In this document: in pieces, positions 16,788-23,435 of the stretch
How positions within the stretch are numbered: the stretch's first letter is position 1
Layout: each line of letters starts with the position of its first letter
Assembly: GCA_964490145.1 (NCBI GenBank)
Contig: CAZBBS010000045.1
Span: forward strand, 1-23,435
Reading direction: 5' to 3'
Length of the DNA: 23,435 nt
Origin: Eutrophocola sp964490145
GTDB lineage: Bacteria > Pseudomonadota > Gammaproteobacteria > Pseudomonadales > Pseudohongiellaceae
Notes under the pieces: model-generated
What the model was told of the DNA's origin: nothing
What the model saw: the letters and a program-made list of their open reading frames with translations, nothing else
Databases searched by the model: none
Program-made: the position numbers and the translations under genes

Positions 16788-17270
16788 TTATCGATTCCCG
16801 GACCTGACTGTCCGCTGTTTATCAATATTCCATTCCCTTTCCTTGATCGTGGCGCGTTTGTCATGCGCCTGCTTACCTTTGGCCAGAGCTATCTGGCATT
16901 TCACCAGGTGATCCTTCCAGTAGATCCTGGTGCACACACAGGTGTGGCCTTTCTGCTGAATGGAGGCAAAGATTTTCGCCAGTTCCTTTTTGTGCAGCAG
17001 CAGCTTGCGTGTGCGGGTGGGGTCAGCGATGACATGGGTGCTGGCAGTAGCCAGGGGGGTGATCTGGGCGCCCAGTAACCAGGCCTCTCCGTCCTTGATG
17101 ATGACGTGGCTGTCAGTCAGCTGGACTTTTTTCTGTCGCAGACTTTTGACTTCCCAGCCGCACAGGGCAATGCCGGCCTCAATCCTGTCACCGATAAAAT
17201 AATCGTGACTCGCCTTTTTATTAACAATAATGGTCGAGTCGTCCGCTTTGTTTTTCTTTTGTTTTGCCAT
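16788..17270 (-). CDS. smpB: SsrA-binding protein SmpB
   Basis: SmpB binds tmRNA and delivers it to stalled ribosomes in trans-translation. The 160-residue length matches the family. Diagnostic segments are NKKASHDYFIGDRIEAGIAL, GWEVKSLRQKKVQL, ITPLATASTHV, DPTRTRKLLLHKKEL and the basic C-terminal tail KQAHDKRATIKEREW. The tail mimics mRNA in the decoding centre. The tmRNA gene itself is not in the window. ATG 17270 has no clear Shine-Dalgarno sequence, but a perfect TATAAT lies 9 bases upstream, so the message may be nearly leaderless. The gene is convergent with the histidine kinase (30-bp gap) and divergent from the transporter. Confidence 0.97.
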   Translation of the reverse strand: MAKQKKNKADDSTIIVNKKASHDYFIGDRIEAGIALCGWEVKSLRQKKVQLTDSHVIIKDGEAWLLGAQITPLATASTHVIADPTRTRKLLLHKKELAKIFASIQQKGHTCVCTRIYWKDHLVKCQIALAKGKQAHDKRATIKEREWNIDKQRTVRSGNR

Positions 17271-17278
17271 GGAGCGAC

Positions 17279-17307
17279 ATTATAGGTGGGCGTCGCTCCC
17301 GTGCCTA
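17279..17307 (-). promoter_or_regulatory. Candidate smpB promoter with perfect -10 box
   Basis: Read on the minus strand: TAGGCA (17307-17302, 4/6 to -35), a 17-bp spacer, then TATAAT (17284-17279). Initiation about 7 bases after the -10 box would fall near 17272, only about 2 nt before the smpB start codon. Confidence 0.55.
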
Positions 17308-17378
17308 TGCTCGAATGTGATTTCTGGTAAACTCGTTTCCCGTTATCCGAAATTTTCATGGGGAAAACGGGGGCACCA

Positions 17379-18803
17379 ATGTCAGTATTGCGCGGTCAGT
17401 TCAGCTCCAAGCTTGGGTTTATCCTGGCATCTGCAGGATCTGCTGTAGGAATAGGAAACCTTGTCGGGTTTCCGGTGATGGCATCCAAGAACGGGGGCGG
17501 GGCTTTCCTGCTGATTTACCTGGTCTTCATCGCCTTTGTCTGTTTTCCGGTCATGCTGGCGGAAATTGCCATGGGCCGGGCCTCCCAGAAAAGTCCGGTC
17601 GGTGCTTTCGATCATTTGTCCGATGGCAATAAAACGTGGCGCATGATTGGGGGACTTGGCCTGATTACCCCCTTCTTTATAGGCGTTTTCTATACTGTCA
17701 TTACCGTCTGGATCATGATTTACATGCTGCAGTCTGCCATGGGCAACCTTGATGAGCTTGCCATGCCGGATACCTTTGGCGCTACGGTCAGCTCCCCCAA
17801 AATGTTCATTTATCTGGTGCCGCTGCTTGCCATCCTGTTTCTGATTCTCGGCAGAGGGGTCAAGGATGGTATCGAAAAAGCCTCCAGAATCATGATGCCG
17901 ACCTTGATTGTCATGTTGCTGCTGCTGATTGCCTTTGTTCTGACGCTCGACAATGCTTCAGCCGGGTTGTCGTTTTACCTGATCCCCGAGTTTTCCAAGA
18001 TCGACAGTGGTGTCATCAACTCGGCGTTGAATCATGGCTTTTTTTCGCTGTCCCTGGGGATGGGAATTCTCATTACCTATGGCTCCTACCTGAATAAAAA
18101 GGAAAACATGGTCAGCTCGACCCGCCTGGTGGCCGTGGCAGATACCGGGGTGGCCTTTTTTGCCGGCCTGCTGGTGATTCCTGCCGTTTTTGCCATGGAT
18201 CCCTCCGTCAATGCCGAGGAATTATCCGAAAGCAGTATCAGCCTCATGTTCAGTTATCTGCCAGGGGTTTTTCTCAAGCTTCAGGGCTTTGTGGGCTATG
18301 CCGGCGCGAGTGTGGTGGCTACCATGTTCTTCACGCTGGTGTTCTTTGCGGCATTGACCTCCCTGGTCTCCATCACGGAAATTCCCATTGCCTATCTGAT
18401 GGACGAAAAGGATAAGCCACGCCGGGAGGCCATTGTTTATATAGCCTCAATGATGCTGGTCTTTATCGTGGTGACAACTGTGTCTTTTGGCATGAGCGAT
18501 TTTTTTACTGCCTTCCTGCACTATGGTGGCATCGACAAGTCCTTTTTCGACCTGATTTATGATGTGTTTTACGAAACCATCCTGCCCTTGATGGGATTCA
18601 TCGTTTGTCTGTTTGTTTGCTATCGCTGGAAAAAACACCGGATGAATACAGAGGTTGCCCTGGCAGATGATGATTTCCGGGATTCCATGCTGGAAAAATA
18701 CGTGGGTTTTTCTCTCAGCACGTTCATTCCCCTGATCCTGTTGGCTGTATTTGCCAACAATGTGTCACGTATTTACTTCGCCCATAACCTGTTCGGCTTT
18801 TAG
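17379..18803 (+). CDS. Sodium-dependent transporter, neurotransmitter:sodium symporter (NSS/SNF) family
   Basis: An integral inner-membrane protein of 474 residues that should import an amino acid or related amine with sodium. The N-terminus RGQFSSKLGFILASAGSAVG followed by IGN is the family's TM1 with its unwound sodium/substrate segment, then KNGGGAFLLIYLVFI, the LAEIAMGR motif and about eleven hydrophobic helices. ATG 17379 is preferred over ATG 17358: a G-rich site (ACGGGGGC) lies before it and family members start MSV/RGQFSS. The conserved gating Arg after GN in LeuT (GNFLRFP) is replaced by Gly30 (GNLVGFP). It sits between smpB and ratA and is probably the first gene of a transporter-ratA-rnfH unit (25 bp to ratA). 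The substrate is not predictable. Confidence 0.92.
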   Translation: MSVLRGQFSSKLGFILASAGSAVGIGNLVGFPVMASKNGGGAFLLIYLVFIAFVCFPVMLAEIAMGRASQKSPVGAFDHLSDGNKTWRMIGGLGLITPFFIGVFYTVITVWIMIYMLQSAMGNLDELAMPDTFGATVSSPKMFIYLVPLLAILFLILGRGVKDGIEKASRIMMPTLIVMLLLLIAFVLTLDNASAGLSFYLIPEFSKIDSGVINSALNHGFFSLSLGMGILITYGSYLNKKENMVSSTRLVAVADTGVAFFAGLLVIPAVFAMDPSVNAEELSESSISLMFSYLPGVFLKLQGFVGYAGASVVATMFFTLVFFAALTSLVSITEIPIAYLMDEKDKPRREAIVYIASMMLVFIVVTTVSFGMSDFFTAFLHYGGIDKSFFDLIYDVFYETILPLMGFIVCLFVCYRWKKHRMNTEVALADDDFRDSMLEKYVGFSLSTFIPLILLAVFANNVSRIYFAHNLFGF

Positions 18804-18828
18804 GCCGCTTCCTGACCGGAGAACTGCA

Positions 18829-19260
18829 TTGTCTGTGATCGACCAGAGCGCCCTGCTGCCCTACTCGGCAGAGCAGATGTTTGAACTGGTCAATGATATT
18901 GATGCCTATCCCCTGTTTATGGATGGCTGTCTGGACGCTGAAGTGCTGGAACGCACCGAGGATCAGGTCACGGGGCGACTGGTGCTTGGCAAGGCGGGCC
19001 TGCGCTATTCCTTCACGACCTGTAATGTCATTCACAGGCCTGAAAGCATGATCATGAGCCTGGTGGAGGGTCCCTTCCGTCAGTTTGAGGCAATCTGGAC
19101 ATTCAAGCCCCTGGGTGATTCCGCCTGCAAGGTCAGTTTGCATATGGCCTTCGAGTTTTCATCCGGTCTGGTAGATGCCGCCCTGAAACTGCTGTTTGAA
19201 AGCACCAGCAAGAATCTGGTCAATGCCATCTGTAAAAGGGCTGAAGCGCTGTATGGTTGA
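18829..19260 (+). CDS. ratA: RatA, START/coenzyme Q10-binding (COQ10) domain protein
   Basis: RatA (YfjG) of E. coli was described as a toxin that blocks 70S ribosome assembly; its fold is the COQ10/START lipid-binding type, so a quinone-related role is also proposed. The 143-residue protein has the expected LLPYSAEQMFELVNDIDAYP start, GKAGLRYSFTT, MSLVEGPFRQFEAIWTF and the C-terminal helix. The start is not ATG: TTG 18829 lies 7 nt after GGAG (18818-18821), and a GTG at 18835 is the alternative. The frame extends further upstream but those codons overlap the transporter. The stop overlaps the rnfH start by 8 bases (ATGGTTGA), so the two are translationally coupled. Confidence 0.93.
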   Translation: MSVIDQSALLPYSAEQMFELVNDIDAYPLFMDGCLDAEVLERTEDQVTGRLVLGKAGLRYSFTTCNVIHRPESMIMSLVEGPFRQFEAIWTFKPLGDSACKVSLHMAFEFSSGLVDAALKLLFESTSKNLVNAICKRAEALYG

Positions 19261-19567
19261 GCAGACCCGGGTTATTGGCGTGGAAGTGGCTTTTGCCCTT
19301 CCTGAAAAGCAGGTGATCAGGTCCCTGACAGTGGCAGTTGGGACAACAGCTGAGCAGGCTGTAGAACAGTCCGGCATCACCCGGCAATTTCCTGGTGTGG
19401 ATTTTTTTTCGCTTGCCATGGGGATCTTTTCCCGTCCGCTGGATGGTGTAGAACTGCCCCTGCCAGGGGAATATGAGTTGCAGGCCGGTGACAGGGTGGA
19501 AATTTACCGACCCCTGGTGATGGATCCCAAGCAGGCGCGCCTTGAGCGCGCGCGTCGGGGTAAATAA
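19253..19567 (+). CDS. rnfH: RnfH family protein (UPF0125, ubiquitin-like fold)
   Basis: A 104-residue small beta-grasp protein of unknown biochemical role, found beside ratA in gammaproteobacteria (RatB/YfjF in E. coli). Matching segments are VEVAFALPEKQ, the variable middle SGITRQFPGVDF, GIFSRPLDG and the highly conserved GDRVEIYRPLVMDPKQAR. Start ATG 19253 lies within the ratA end, so it depends on ratA translation. A GC-only hairpin (GCGCGC 19535-19540 with 19546-19551) occurs in its last codons but has no T tract, so it is not called a terminator. Confidence 0.95.
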   Translation: MVEQTRVIGVEVAFALPEKQVIRSLTVAVGTTAEQAVEQSGITRQFPGVDFFSLAMGIFSRPLDGVELPLPGEYELQAGDRVEIYRPLVMDPKQARLERARRGK

Positions 19568-19660
19568 CAGGACATTGAGCGCGAGGCTGGTGGGGTAACC
19601 CTCAATTGTGCCGACAAAACCGCAGGTTGCCGGGAGCAGGGAGGGTGAGATCTACAACTG
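19568..19660. other. rnfH-bamE convergent gap
   Basis: 93 bp between two converging stop codons. I see no intrinsic terminator with a T run. The end of bamE carries a direct repeat CTGTCAGT (near 19658 and 19670). Confidence 0.5.
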
Positions 19661-20047
19661 TCAGTTCAAGCTGTCAGTAGTGGCAGAATCGAACTGCTCA
19701 TTCTCAGGTGTTTGCTTGAAATCCCCTGAAAAGTGGGTGAGCTGATTGTTTTCAAAGTAAACCGTCAGGGTTTCCTGGACCCGTTCTCCGCCACCGATTT
19801 GAAAACTGTACAGGTAGTCCCAGCGGTCCTGGTCAAAGGTATCTTTCAGCAGGGGGGTTCCCAGAATGAAATTCACCTGGCGCTTGGTCAGGCCGGGTCT
19901 GAGCTGGTCGACCATGTCCTGGGTGACGATGTTTCCCTGGGAAATATTCAGGCGGTAGACACCGGGAAAAGCGAACGAGGTGACACTTCCGCAGCTGGAC
20001 AGCAGCAGAGTAGAAACCACAGCAAAAACAAGTGTTAACGTGCGCAA
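19661..20047 (-). CDS. bamE: Outer-membrane assembly lipoprotein BamE (SmpA/OmlA)
   Basis: BamE is the small lipoprotein of the BAM complex that folds outer-membrane proteins. The 128-residue protein has a lipoprotein signal with lipobox LLSSC (Cys19), then YRLNISQGN, the hallmark LRPGLTKRQVNFILGTPLLKD, and the RWDYLYSF...TLTVYF beta strands. The start is TTG at 20047: an in-frame stop lies a few codons upstream and no ATG comes before the signal peptide. The Shine-Dalgarno sequence is poor, so the start is inferred from the signal peptide. The gene is divergent from fur, as in Pseudomonas (omlA-fur). Confidence 0.93.
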   Translation of the reverse strand: MRTLTLVFAVVSTLLLSSCGSVTSFAFPGVYRLNISQGNIVTQDMVDQLRPGLTKRQVNFILGTPLLKDTFDQDRWDYLYSFQIGGGERVQETLTVYFENNQLTHFSGDFKQTPENEQFDSATTDSLN

Positions 20048-20084
20048 AATTCGTTCAACCGTTTACATAAAATCCGGAGCAGGC

Positions 20085-20114
20085 ATAATACCTGAAACCC
20101 CGCATGGATGTCAG
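20085..20114 (-). promoter_or_regulatory. Candidate bamE promoter
   Basis: On the minus strand, CTGACA (20114-20109, 5/6 to TTGACA) and TATTAT (20090-20085, 5/6 to TATAAT) are 18 bp apart. Start of transcription would be near 20078, giving a leader of about 30 nt before the TTG start. Confidence 0.5.
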
Positions 20115-20164
20115 GGGTTGATAATGGAACAGGAGTATCCCATTCGTACCACATTCAGGCAGTT

Positions 20165-20183
20165 GCTGATGAGAATAGTTCCC
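20165..20183 (+). promoter_or_regulatory. Possible Fur box upstream of fur
   Basis: The 19-mer beginning GCTGATGAGAATAG matches the E. coli Fur consensus at 12 of 19 positions by hand alignment. It lies about 80 bp before the fur start in the divergent bamE-fur region, where autoregulation would be expected. Many weak matches of this quality occur by chance. Confidence 0.25.
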
Positions 20184-20223
20184 TTGTGAGGGGCTTATGA
20201 TGTGGTCAAATCAGGTCCGCGAT

Positions 20224-20242
20224 TCAGACTGCAACAGTCTGA
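20224..20242 (+). promoter_or_regulatory. Hairpin in the fur leader
   Basis: An 8-bp perfect stem, TCAGACTG (20224-20231) with CAGTCTGA (20235-20242), and a CAA loop. It ends 22 nt before the fur ATG, just ahead of the GAGAGA ribosome binding site. There is no T run, so it is not a terminator; it could stabilise or regulate the fur mRNA. Confidence 0.5.
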
Positions 20243-20264
20243 GGGCCAAGACGAGAGAGTAAAT

Positions 20265-20684
20265 ATGAGTGGAGAAAACCAGGAATTACGCAAGGCTGGT
20301 TTGAAAGTTACCTTGCCCAGGGTCAAGATCATGCAGATCCTGGAGTCCGCCGAGTCGCGCCATATGAGCGCTGAAGATGTGTACAAGTCCCTGCGCGATG
20401 CGGATGAGGATGTTGGGTTGGCCACTGTGTATCGTGTTCTCACCCAGTTCGAGTCAGCCGGTCTGGTTACCCGTCATCATTTCGAAGGAGGGCATTCAGT
20501 CTTCGAAATGACACCTGATGATCATCATGACCACATAGTCTGTACCAAGTGTGGCAAGGTGGAAGAATTCTATGATGAGGTTATCGAAAAGCAGCAGAAG
20601 GCCGCTGCAGCCAAATTCGGTTTCACCATATCCGACCATTCCCTCTATATCTACGGACTTTGCAAAGACTGTCAAAAGGATTAG
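20265..20684 (+). CDS. fur: Ferric uptake regulator Fur
   Basis: Iron-responsive transcriptional repressor. The 139-residue protein aligns along its length with the family. It has AGLKVTLPRVKIMQIL and the winged-helix segment HMSAEDVYKSL...VGLATVYRVLTQFESAG, then HHDH (87-90) in the metal-binding region, CTKC (Cys93, Cys96) and a second zinc pair CKDC (Cys133, Cys136) at the C-terminus. ATG 20265 follows GAGAG at a normal distance; longer in-frame starts add a non-family extension. It is probably monocistronic, divergent from bamE and convergent with recN. Confidence 0.97.
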   Translation: MSGENQELRKAGLKVTLPRVKIMQILESAESRHMSAEDVYKSLRDADEDVGLATVYRVLTQFESAGLVTRHHFEGGHSVFEMTPDDHHDHIVCTKCGKVEEFYDEVIEKQQKAAAAKFGFTISDHSLYIYGLCKDCQKD

Positions 20685-20862
20685 TCAGGTGCGAAGCACC
20701 TGACGGAGACAAGAGGCAGGAGGCAGGAGACAGGGCTGTTCCTTGTAGTCTCCCGGTTTCTGGATATGGTTTTACCTCAGGTGGGTAAAAAAGCTTGTCG
20801 GTTATCGCTTAAAAACTATTATCGTCCCTGTCTCCTGTCTCCTGCTTCCACGCGAAGCGCGT
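20685..20862. repeat. Heptamer-armed inverted-repeat element between fur and recN
   Basis: The whole 179-bp convergent gap is one symmetrical structure. From the left: hairpin TCAGGTGC-GAA-GCACCTGA (20685-20703), then a 22-nt purine-rich arm (20714-20735) built of heptamers such as CAGGAGG and CAGGAGA. A 90-nt centre follows, with a small TTTTACC (20770-20776) / GGTAAAA (20784-20790) stem. The complementary pyrimidine arm (20826-20847) pairs at 20 of 22 positions, and a last hairpin ACGCG-AAG-CGCGT (20850-20862) touches the recN stop. It may act as a bidirectional terminator, be a MITE-like dispersed repeat, or both. Confidence 0.7.
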
Positions 20863-20863
20863 C

Positions 20864-22528
20864 TCAGGCCAGCATCTTCTCCGCATGGGCAAGCGACTGT
20901 TCTGAGAGGTCGTCACCGCCAAGCATCCTTGCCACTTCCTCGATTCGCTCCTGCCTGTCAAGCAGGGTCAGGCGGGTGGCGGTTGAGTCCTTTCCGGAAC
21001 TCTTTGACACATACAGGTGCTGGTGTCCCTGGCTGGCAACCTGGGGCTGGTGAGTAACACACAGGACCTGGCCTTTTTCACCGAGTTTCCGCAGCAGTTC
21101 GCCTACAGCTTTGGCCACGCCACCGCCAATGCCCACATCCACTTCATCGAACACCAGCGTGGGGATGGAGGAAGTCTGGGCTGTGATCACCTGGATAGCC
21201 AGGCTGATACGGGAAAGTTCGCCCCCCGAGGCAATTTTCACCAGCGGACGGGGTGGCTGGCCTGGATTGGTGCTGACCAGGAATTCGATCCCTTCAAGGC
21301 CGCCATTGCGCGGAGTATTGTCACTGAAGCGTGTAAGAGCAACGCTGAAGCTGGCAGCTTCCATGCCCAGCTTGCCCAGTTGGGCATTGATTTCCTTCGC
21401 AATTTTTTTTGCGCCTTTCTCGCGTTCCTTGCTCAGGGTGGCGGCCTTTTCCTGGTAGCGGCGCAGCAGGCTGCCAAGCTCTTCCGTCATCAATTCAATC
21501 TGGACATCGGCTTCGCTCAGGTTGGACAGGTCATCTGACAGACGAAGAAACAAGGCAGGCAGTTCCTGGGGAGACACATGGTGTTTACGTGCGAGCTGGT
21601 GAATCAGGGCGAGGCGCTGATCGATTTCTTCCAGGCGGGCCGGGTCCAATTCAAATTTGTCGATACTGTGCTTGAGCGTGGATACCGCTTCCTCAATCTG
21701 AATCAGGGCAGTGTTGAGCAGGGAGCCCACCTCATCGGTTTCCCTGGTGGTATATGGAATGTCCTGAAGCAGGGAGATGGCCTTGTTCAGGGTCTGCTCA
21801 ATATTAAAGTCGTCGTTTTCACTGCACAGGTCGAGCACCTGCTGGTTGACCATCATGGCTGACTCACCATGGCTGAGTCGCTGGTGTTCCTCTTCCAGTG
21901 CGTCCAGCTCGTTGTCTCCCAGAGCCAGCTCTTCCAGTTCATTTACCTGGTAGCTGAGAAGCTGGTACTGGGCATTGGACTCTTCAGCCCGACTTCTGAT
22001 CTGTTCCAGTTCCTGGTTCAATTGCCGCCACTTGGTGGCCAGGCGGCCGACTTCCACGGCATCCTGGTGGATCCCGCAGTATTCATCCAGCAGTCGCTGG
22101 TGAGTGGCGGTTTTAAGCAGTGACTGGTGCTCATGCTGGCTGTGAATGTCGATCAGCATTTCGCCCAGGTCCCGTAAATTGTTCAGGGTGGTGGGCTGGC
22201 CGTTGATGTAGGCGCGAGAACGGCCATCCCGGGTTATCACCCGGCGCAGAAAGCAGGAGTTCTCTTCCTGGTCGAGGTCATTGCTGTGCAGCCATGCGGC
22301 TACCGCAGGATTTTCCGGAAGCGCAAAGCAGGCCGTAATGTCGGCCCGTTCGGCACCGCCACGTATCACTTCCCGGTCCGCCCGGTCTCCCAGGGCGAGC
22401 CCAAGCGCATCCAGCATGATGGATTTTCCGGCACCGGTTTCGCCGGTGATGACGGTCATGCCGGCATTCAGCTCGATGTCGAGGCTGTCTACGATGGCGT
22501 AATTACTGATGGAAAGTTGCTGAAGCAT
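20864..22528 (-). CDS. recN: DNA repair protein RecN
   Basis: SMC-like ATPase that helps repair double-strand breaks by holding DNA ends or sister chromosomes together. The 554-residue protein has the Walker A motif GETGAGKS (29-36), a long coiled-coil middle (SRAEESNAQYQLLSYQVNELEEL and beyond), the ABC signature SGGELSRISLA and the Walker B LVFDEVDVGIGGG near residue 460. VTHQPQVASQGHQHLYV follows as the C-terminal conserved block. Start ATG 22528 (MLQQLSISNYAIV) matches the family; a second in-frame ATG lies at 22537 but overlaps a perfect TATAAT. No CTG-N10-CAG LexA box is seen upstream, although recN is SOS-induced in E. coli. It is divergent from grpE. Confidence 0.97.
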   Translation of the reverse strand: MLQQLSISNYAIVDSLDIELNAGMTVITGETGAGKSIMLDALGLALGDRADREVIRGGAERADITACFALPENPAVAAWLHSNDLDQEENSCFLRRVITRDGRSRAYINGQPTTLNNLRDLGEMLIDIHSQHEHQSLLKTATHQRLLDEYCGIHQDAVEVGRLATKWRQLNQELEQIRSRAEESNAQYQLLSYQVNELEELALGDNELDALEEEHQRLSHGESAMMVNQQVLDLCSENDDFNIEQTLNKAISLLQDIPYTTRETDEVGSLLNTALIQIEEAVSTLKHSIDKFELDPARLEEIDQRLALIHQLARKHHVSPQELPALFLRLSDDLSNLSEADVQIELMTEELGSLLRRYQEKAATLSKEREKGAKKIAKEINAQLGKLGMEAASFSVALTRFSDNTPRNGGLEGIEFLVSTNPGQPPRPLVKIASGGELSRISLAIQVITAQTSSIPTLVFDEVDVGIGGGVAKAVGELLRKLGEKGQVLCVTHQPQVASQGHQHLYVSKSSGKDSTATRLTLLDRQERIEEVARMLGGDDLSEQSLAHAEKMLA

Positions 22529-22535
22529 GTGGGGC

Positions 22536-22541
22536 ATTATA
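22536..22541 (-). promoter_or_regulatory. Candidate recN -10 box
   Basis: Perfect TATAAT on the minus strand (22541-22536). The best -35 at 17-bp spacing is ACTACA (22564-22559, 3/6). Initiation near 22529 would leave almost no leader before ATG 22528, and no Shine-Dalgarno sequence is visible. Confidence 0.45.
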
Positions 22542-22622
22542 AGGGCTGTCCCACTAATTGTAGTAGCGCTTCAGGGGGCATGCCTGCAGGTTTGATTTTC
22601 GGAAAAAAAATCCCTGATTTGT

Positions 22623-22650
22623 CTTGAATATCAGGCTGTTGCCCCCATAT
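22623..22650 (+). promoter_or_regulatory. Sigma-32 heat-shock promoter of grpE
   Basis: CTTGAA (22623-22628), a 14-bp spacer, and CCCCATAT (22643-22650) match the RpoH consensus CTTGAA-N13-15-CCCCATNT fully. Transcription would start about 40 nt before grpE. Confidence 0.88.
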
Positions 22651-22697
22651 AGCGGGAAATCCTACGCTCAAACAAGAACTTACAGTGGAGAATAACG

Positions 22698-23261
22698 ATG
22701 ACGGGTAAAGACGCTGACAATGACGTCACCCAGGAAGCCCCTGAATCTGTTGAAGAAAATCAGGCACAAGCCCCCGAAGAAGGCAATGCTGAACTGGATG
22801 CTTTGATAGCAGAAGCCGTTTCAGCGGCATTGGCCGAGCAGCAGGATTCTGTACTGCGAGCCCAGGCGGAAGTCCAGAATATGCGCCGCCGTTGTGAAAT
22901 CGATGTGGAAAAAGCCCACAAATTCGCCCTTGAGAAATTCAGTACGGAATTGCTGACCGTGATCGACAACCTGGAACGGGCCCTGGAAGCCGTGGCGGGT
23001 GCTGACAATGAAGCCATCAATGCCATGCGGGAAGGGGTGGAGCTGACCCTGAAAGGCTTCCTGGAAACCTGTGAGAAGTTCAGCATCCGCCAGCTCAATC
23101 CTGAAGGCGAGCCCTTTGATCCCCAGATGCACCAGGCCATGTCCATGGTGCCCAATAATGATGTGGAACCCAATACGGTGCTGACCGTGGTCCAGAAGGG
23201 GTATGTTCTGAATGATCGGGTCATCAGGCCGGCCATGGTCATGGTGTCCAGGGCAGGTTAG
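22698..23261 (+). CDS. grpE: Nucleotide exchange factor GrpE
   Basis: GrpE releases ADP from DnaK in the DnaK-DnaJ chaperone cycle in the cytoplasm. The 187-residue protein has an acidic disordered N-terminus, a long helix (VLRAQAEVQNMRRRCEIDVEKA), the segment FSTELLTVIDNLERAL, and the C-terminal beta domain with FDPQMHQAMSMV, VLTVVQKGYVLNDRVIRPAMVMV. ATG 22698 has GGAG 7 nt upstream. It is driven by a clear sigma-32 promoter and followed after 120 bp by dnaK, which has its own heat-shock promoter. Confidence 0.97.
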   Translation: MTGKDADNDVTQEAPESVEENQAQAPEEGNAELDALIAEAVSAALAEQQDSVLRAQAEVQNMRRRCEIDVEKAHKFALEKFSTELLTVIDNLERALEAVAGADNEAINAMREGVELTLKGFLETCEKFSIRQLNPEGEPFDPQMHQAMSMVPNNDVEPNTVLTVVQKGYVLNDRVIRPAMVMVSRAG

Positions 23262-23303
23262 CTGGAAAGCGGAAATTTTTTAATAAATAAGGGCTTGCAG
23301 GCG

Positions 23304-23331
23304 CTTGAATTTTCAACAGCCGGGCCAATAT
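23304..23331 (+). promoter_or_regulatory. Sigma-32-type promoter of dnaK
   Basis: CTTGAA (23304-23309), a 14-bp spacer, and GCCAATAT (23324-23331), which matches CCCCATNT at 5 of 7 fixed positions. The spacing equals that of the grpE promoter. The leader would be about 43 nt. Confidence 0.75.
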
Positions 23332-23381
23332 AGGGACTATCAAGATTTACAAGCGTCAAGCTTAGCTGGAGATACAACATT

Positions 23382-23435
23382 ATGGGCAAGATTATCGGAA
23401 TCGACCTGGGTACCACCAACTCCTGTGTGGCCATC
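23382..23435 (+). CDS. dnaK: Molecular chaperone DnaK (Hsp70), 5' end only
   Basis: Only the first 18 codons are in the window. They read GKIIGIDLGTTNSCVAI after the start Met, the phosphate-1 motif of the DnaK ATPase domain and nearly invariant in the family. GGAG (23368-23371) lies 10 nt before ATG 23382. The gene is cut off by the window end. It follows grpE with its own heat-shock-type promoter, as expected for the grpE-dnaK-dnaJ chaperone locus. Confidence 0.95.
   Translation, partial: MGKIIGIDLGTTNSCVAI

Noticed and set aside
19535..19551. GC-rich hairpin at the end of rnfH as a terminator
   Set aside because: It has no following T run and lies in coding sequence.
22529..22697. LexA (SOS) box before recN
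   Set aside because: No CTG-N10-CAG site was found in the recN-grpE gap on manual reading, although recN is SOS-regulated in E. coli; a diverged site cannot be excluded.

Overview
This window looks like a piece of a gammaproteobacterial chromosome, probably a marine or environmental lineage, in a draft assembly: a run of exactly 100 N sits at 14551-14650. The lineage call rests on the right-hand third, where smpB, ratA, rnfH, bamE, fur, recN, grpE and dnaK lie together in the arrangement typical of Pseudomonas-like gammaproteobacteria, with sigma-32 promoter sequences before grpE and dnaK. No tRNA, rRNA, CRISPR array, transposase or phage gene was seen.

Left part (1-13942), accessory. Ten consecutive genes all encode proteins with an export signal. 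In order they are a tannase/feruloyl-esterase family hydrolase (+), an M20 amidohydrolase (-), a two-gene operon of a DUF6152 protein and an unnamed secreted protein (-), a PQQ- and heme-containing dehydrogenase resembling polyvinyl-alcohol dehydrogenase (+), a DsbA-like oxidoreductase with a CPEC active site (-), then a collinear set: ankyrin-repeat protein, diheme DUF1587/1592/1588/1585 protein, Tat-exported DUF1552 protein and a metallo-beta-lactamase-fold protein (+). Together they suggest a periplasmic or surface oxidative and hydrolytic system acting on esters, amides or alcohols; the real substrate cannot be read from sequence. The ankyrin-DUF1592-DUF1552 module is the best candidate for an undescribed system.

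Middle (13943-16757). A gene-poor 324-bp stretch precedes a hybrid sensor histidine kinase (membrane sensor, PAS, HisKA, ATPase, receiver), interrupted by the assembly gap. No partner response regulator is adjacent.

Right part (16788-23435), core. smpB (-) is divergent from a sodium:neurotransmitter-symporter family transporter, which leads into ratA-rnfH (+). bamE (-) and fur (+) are divergent, fur and recN converge on an unusual inverted-repeat element, and recN (-) and grpE (+) are divergent. dnaK begins at 23382 and runs off the window.

Non-coding structure is rich: a cloverleaf-like palindrome at 1921-2007, two near-identical terminators bracketing the M20 gene, a terminator-shaped hairpin inside the signal-peptide codons of the metallo-beta-lactamase-fold gene, a heptamer-based inverted repeat filling the fur-recN gap, and perfect TATAAT boxes placed so close to smpB and recN that their mRNAs may be almost leaderless.
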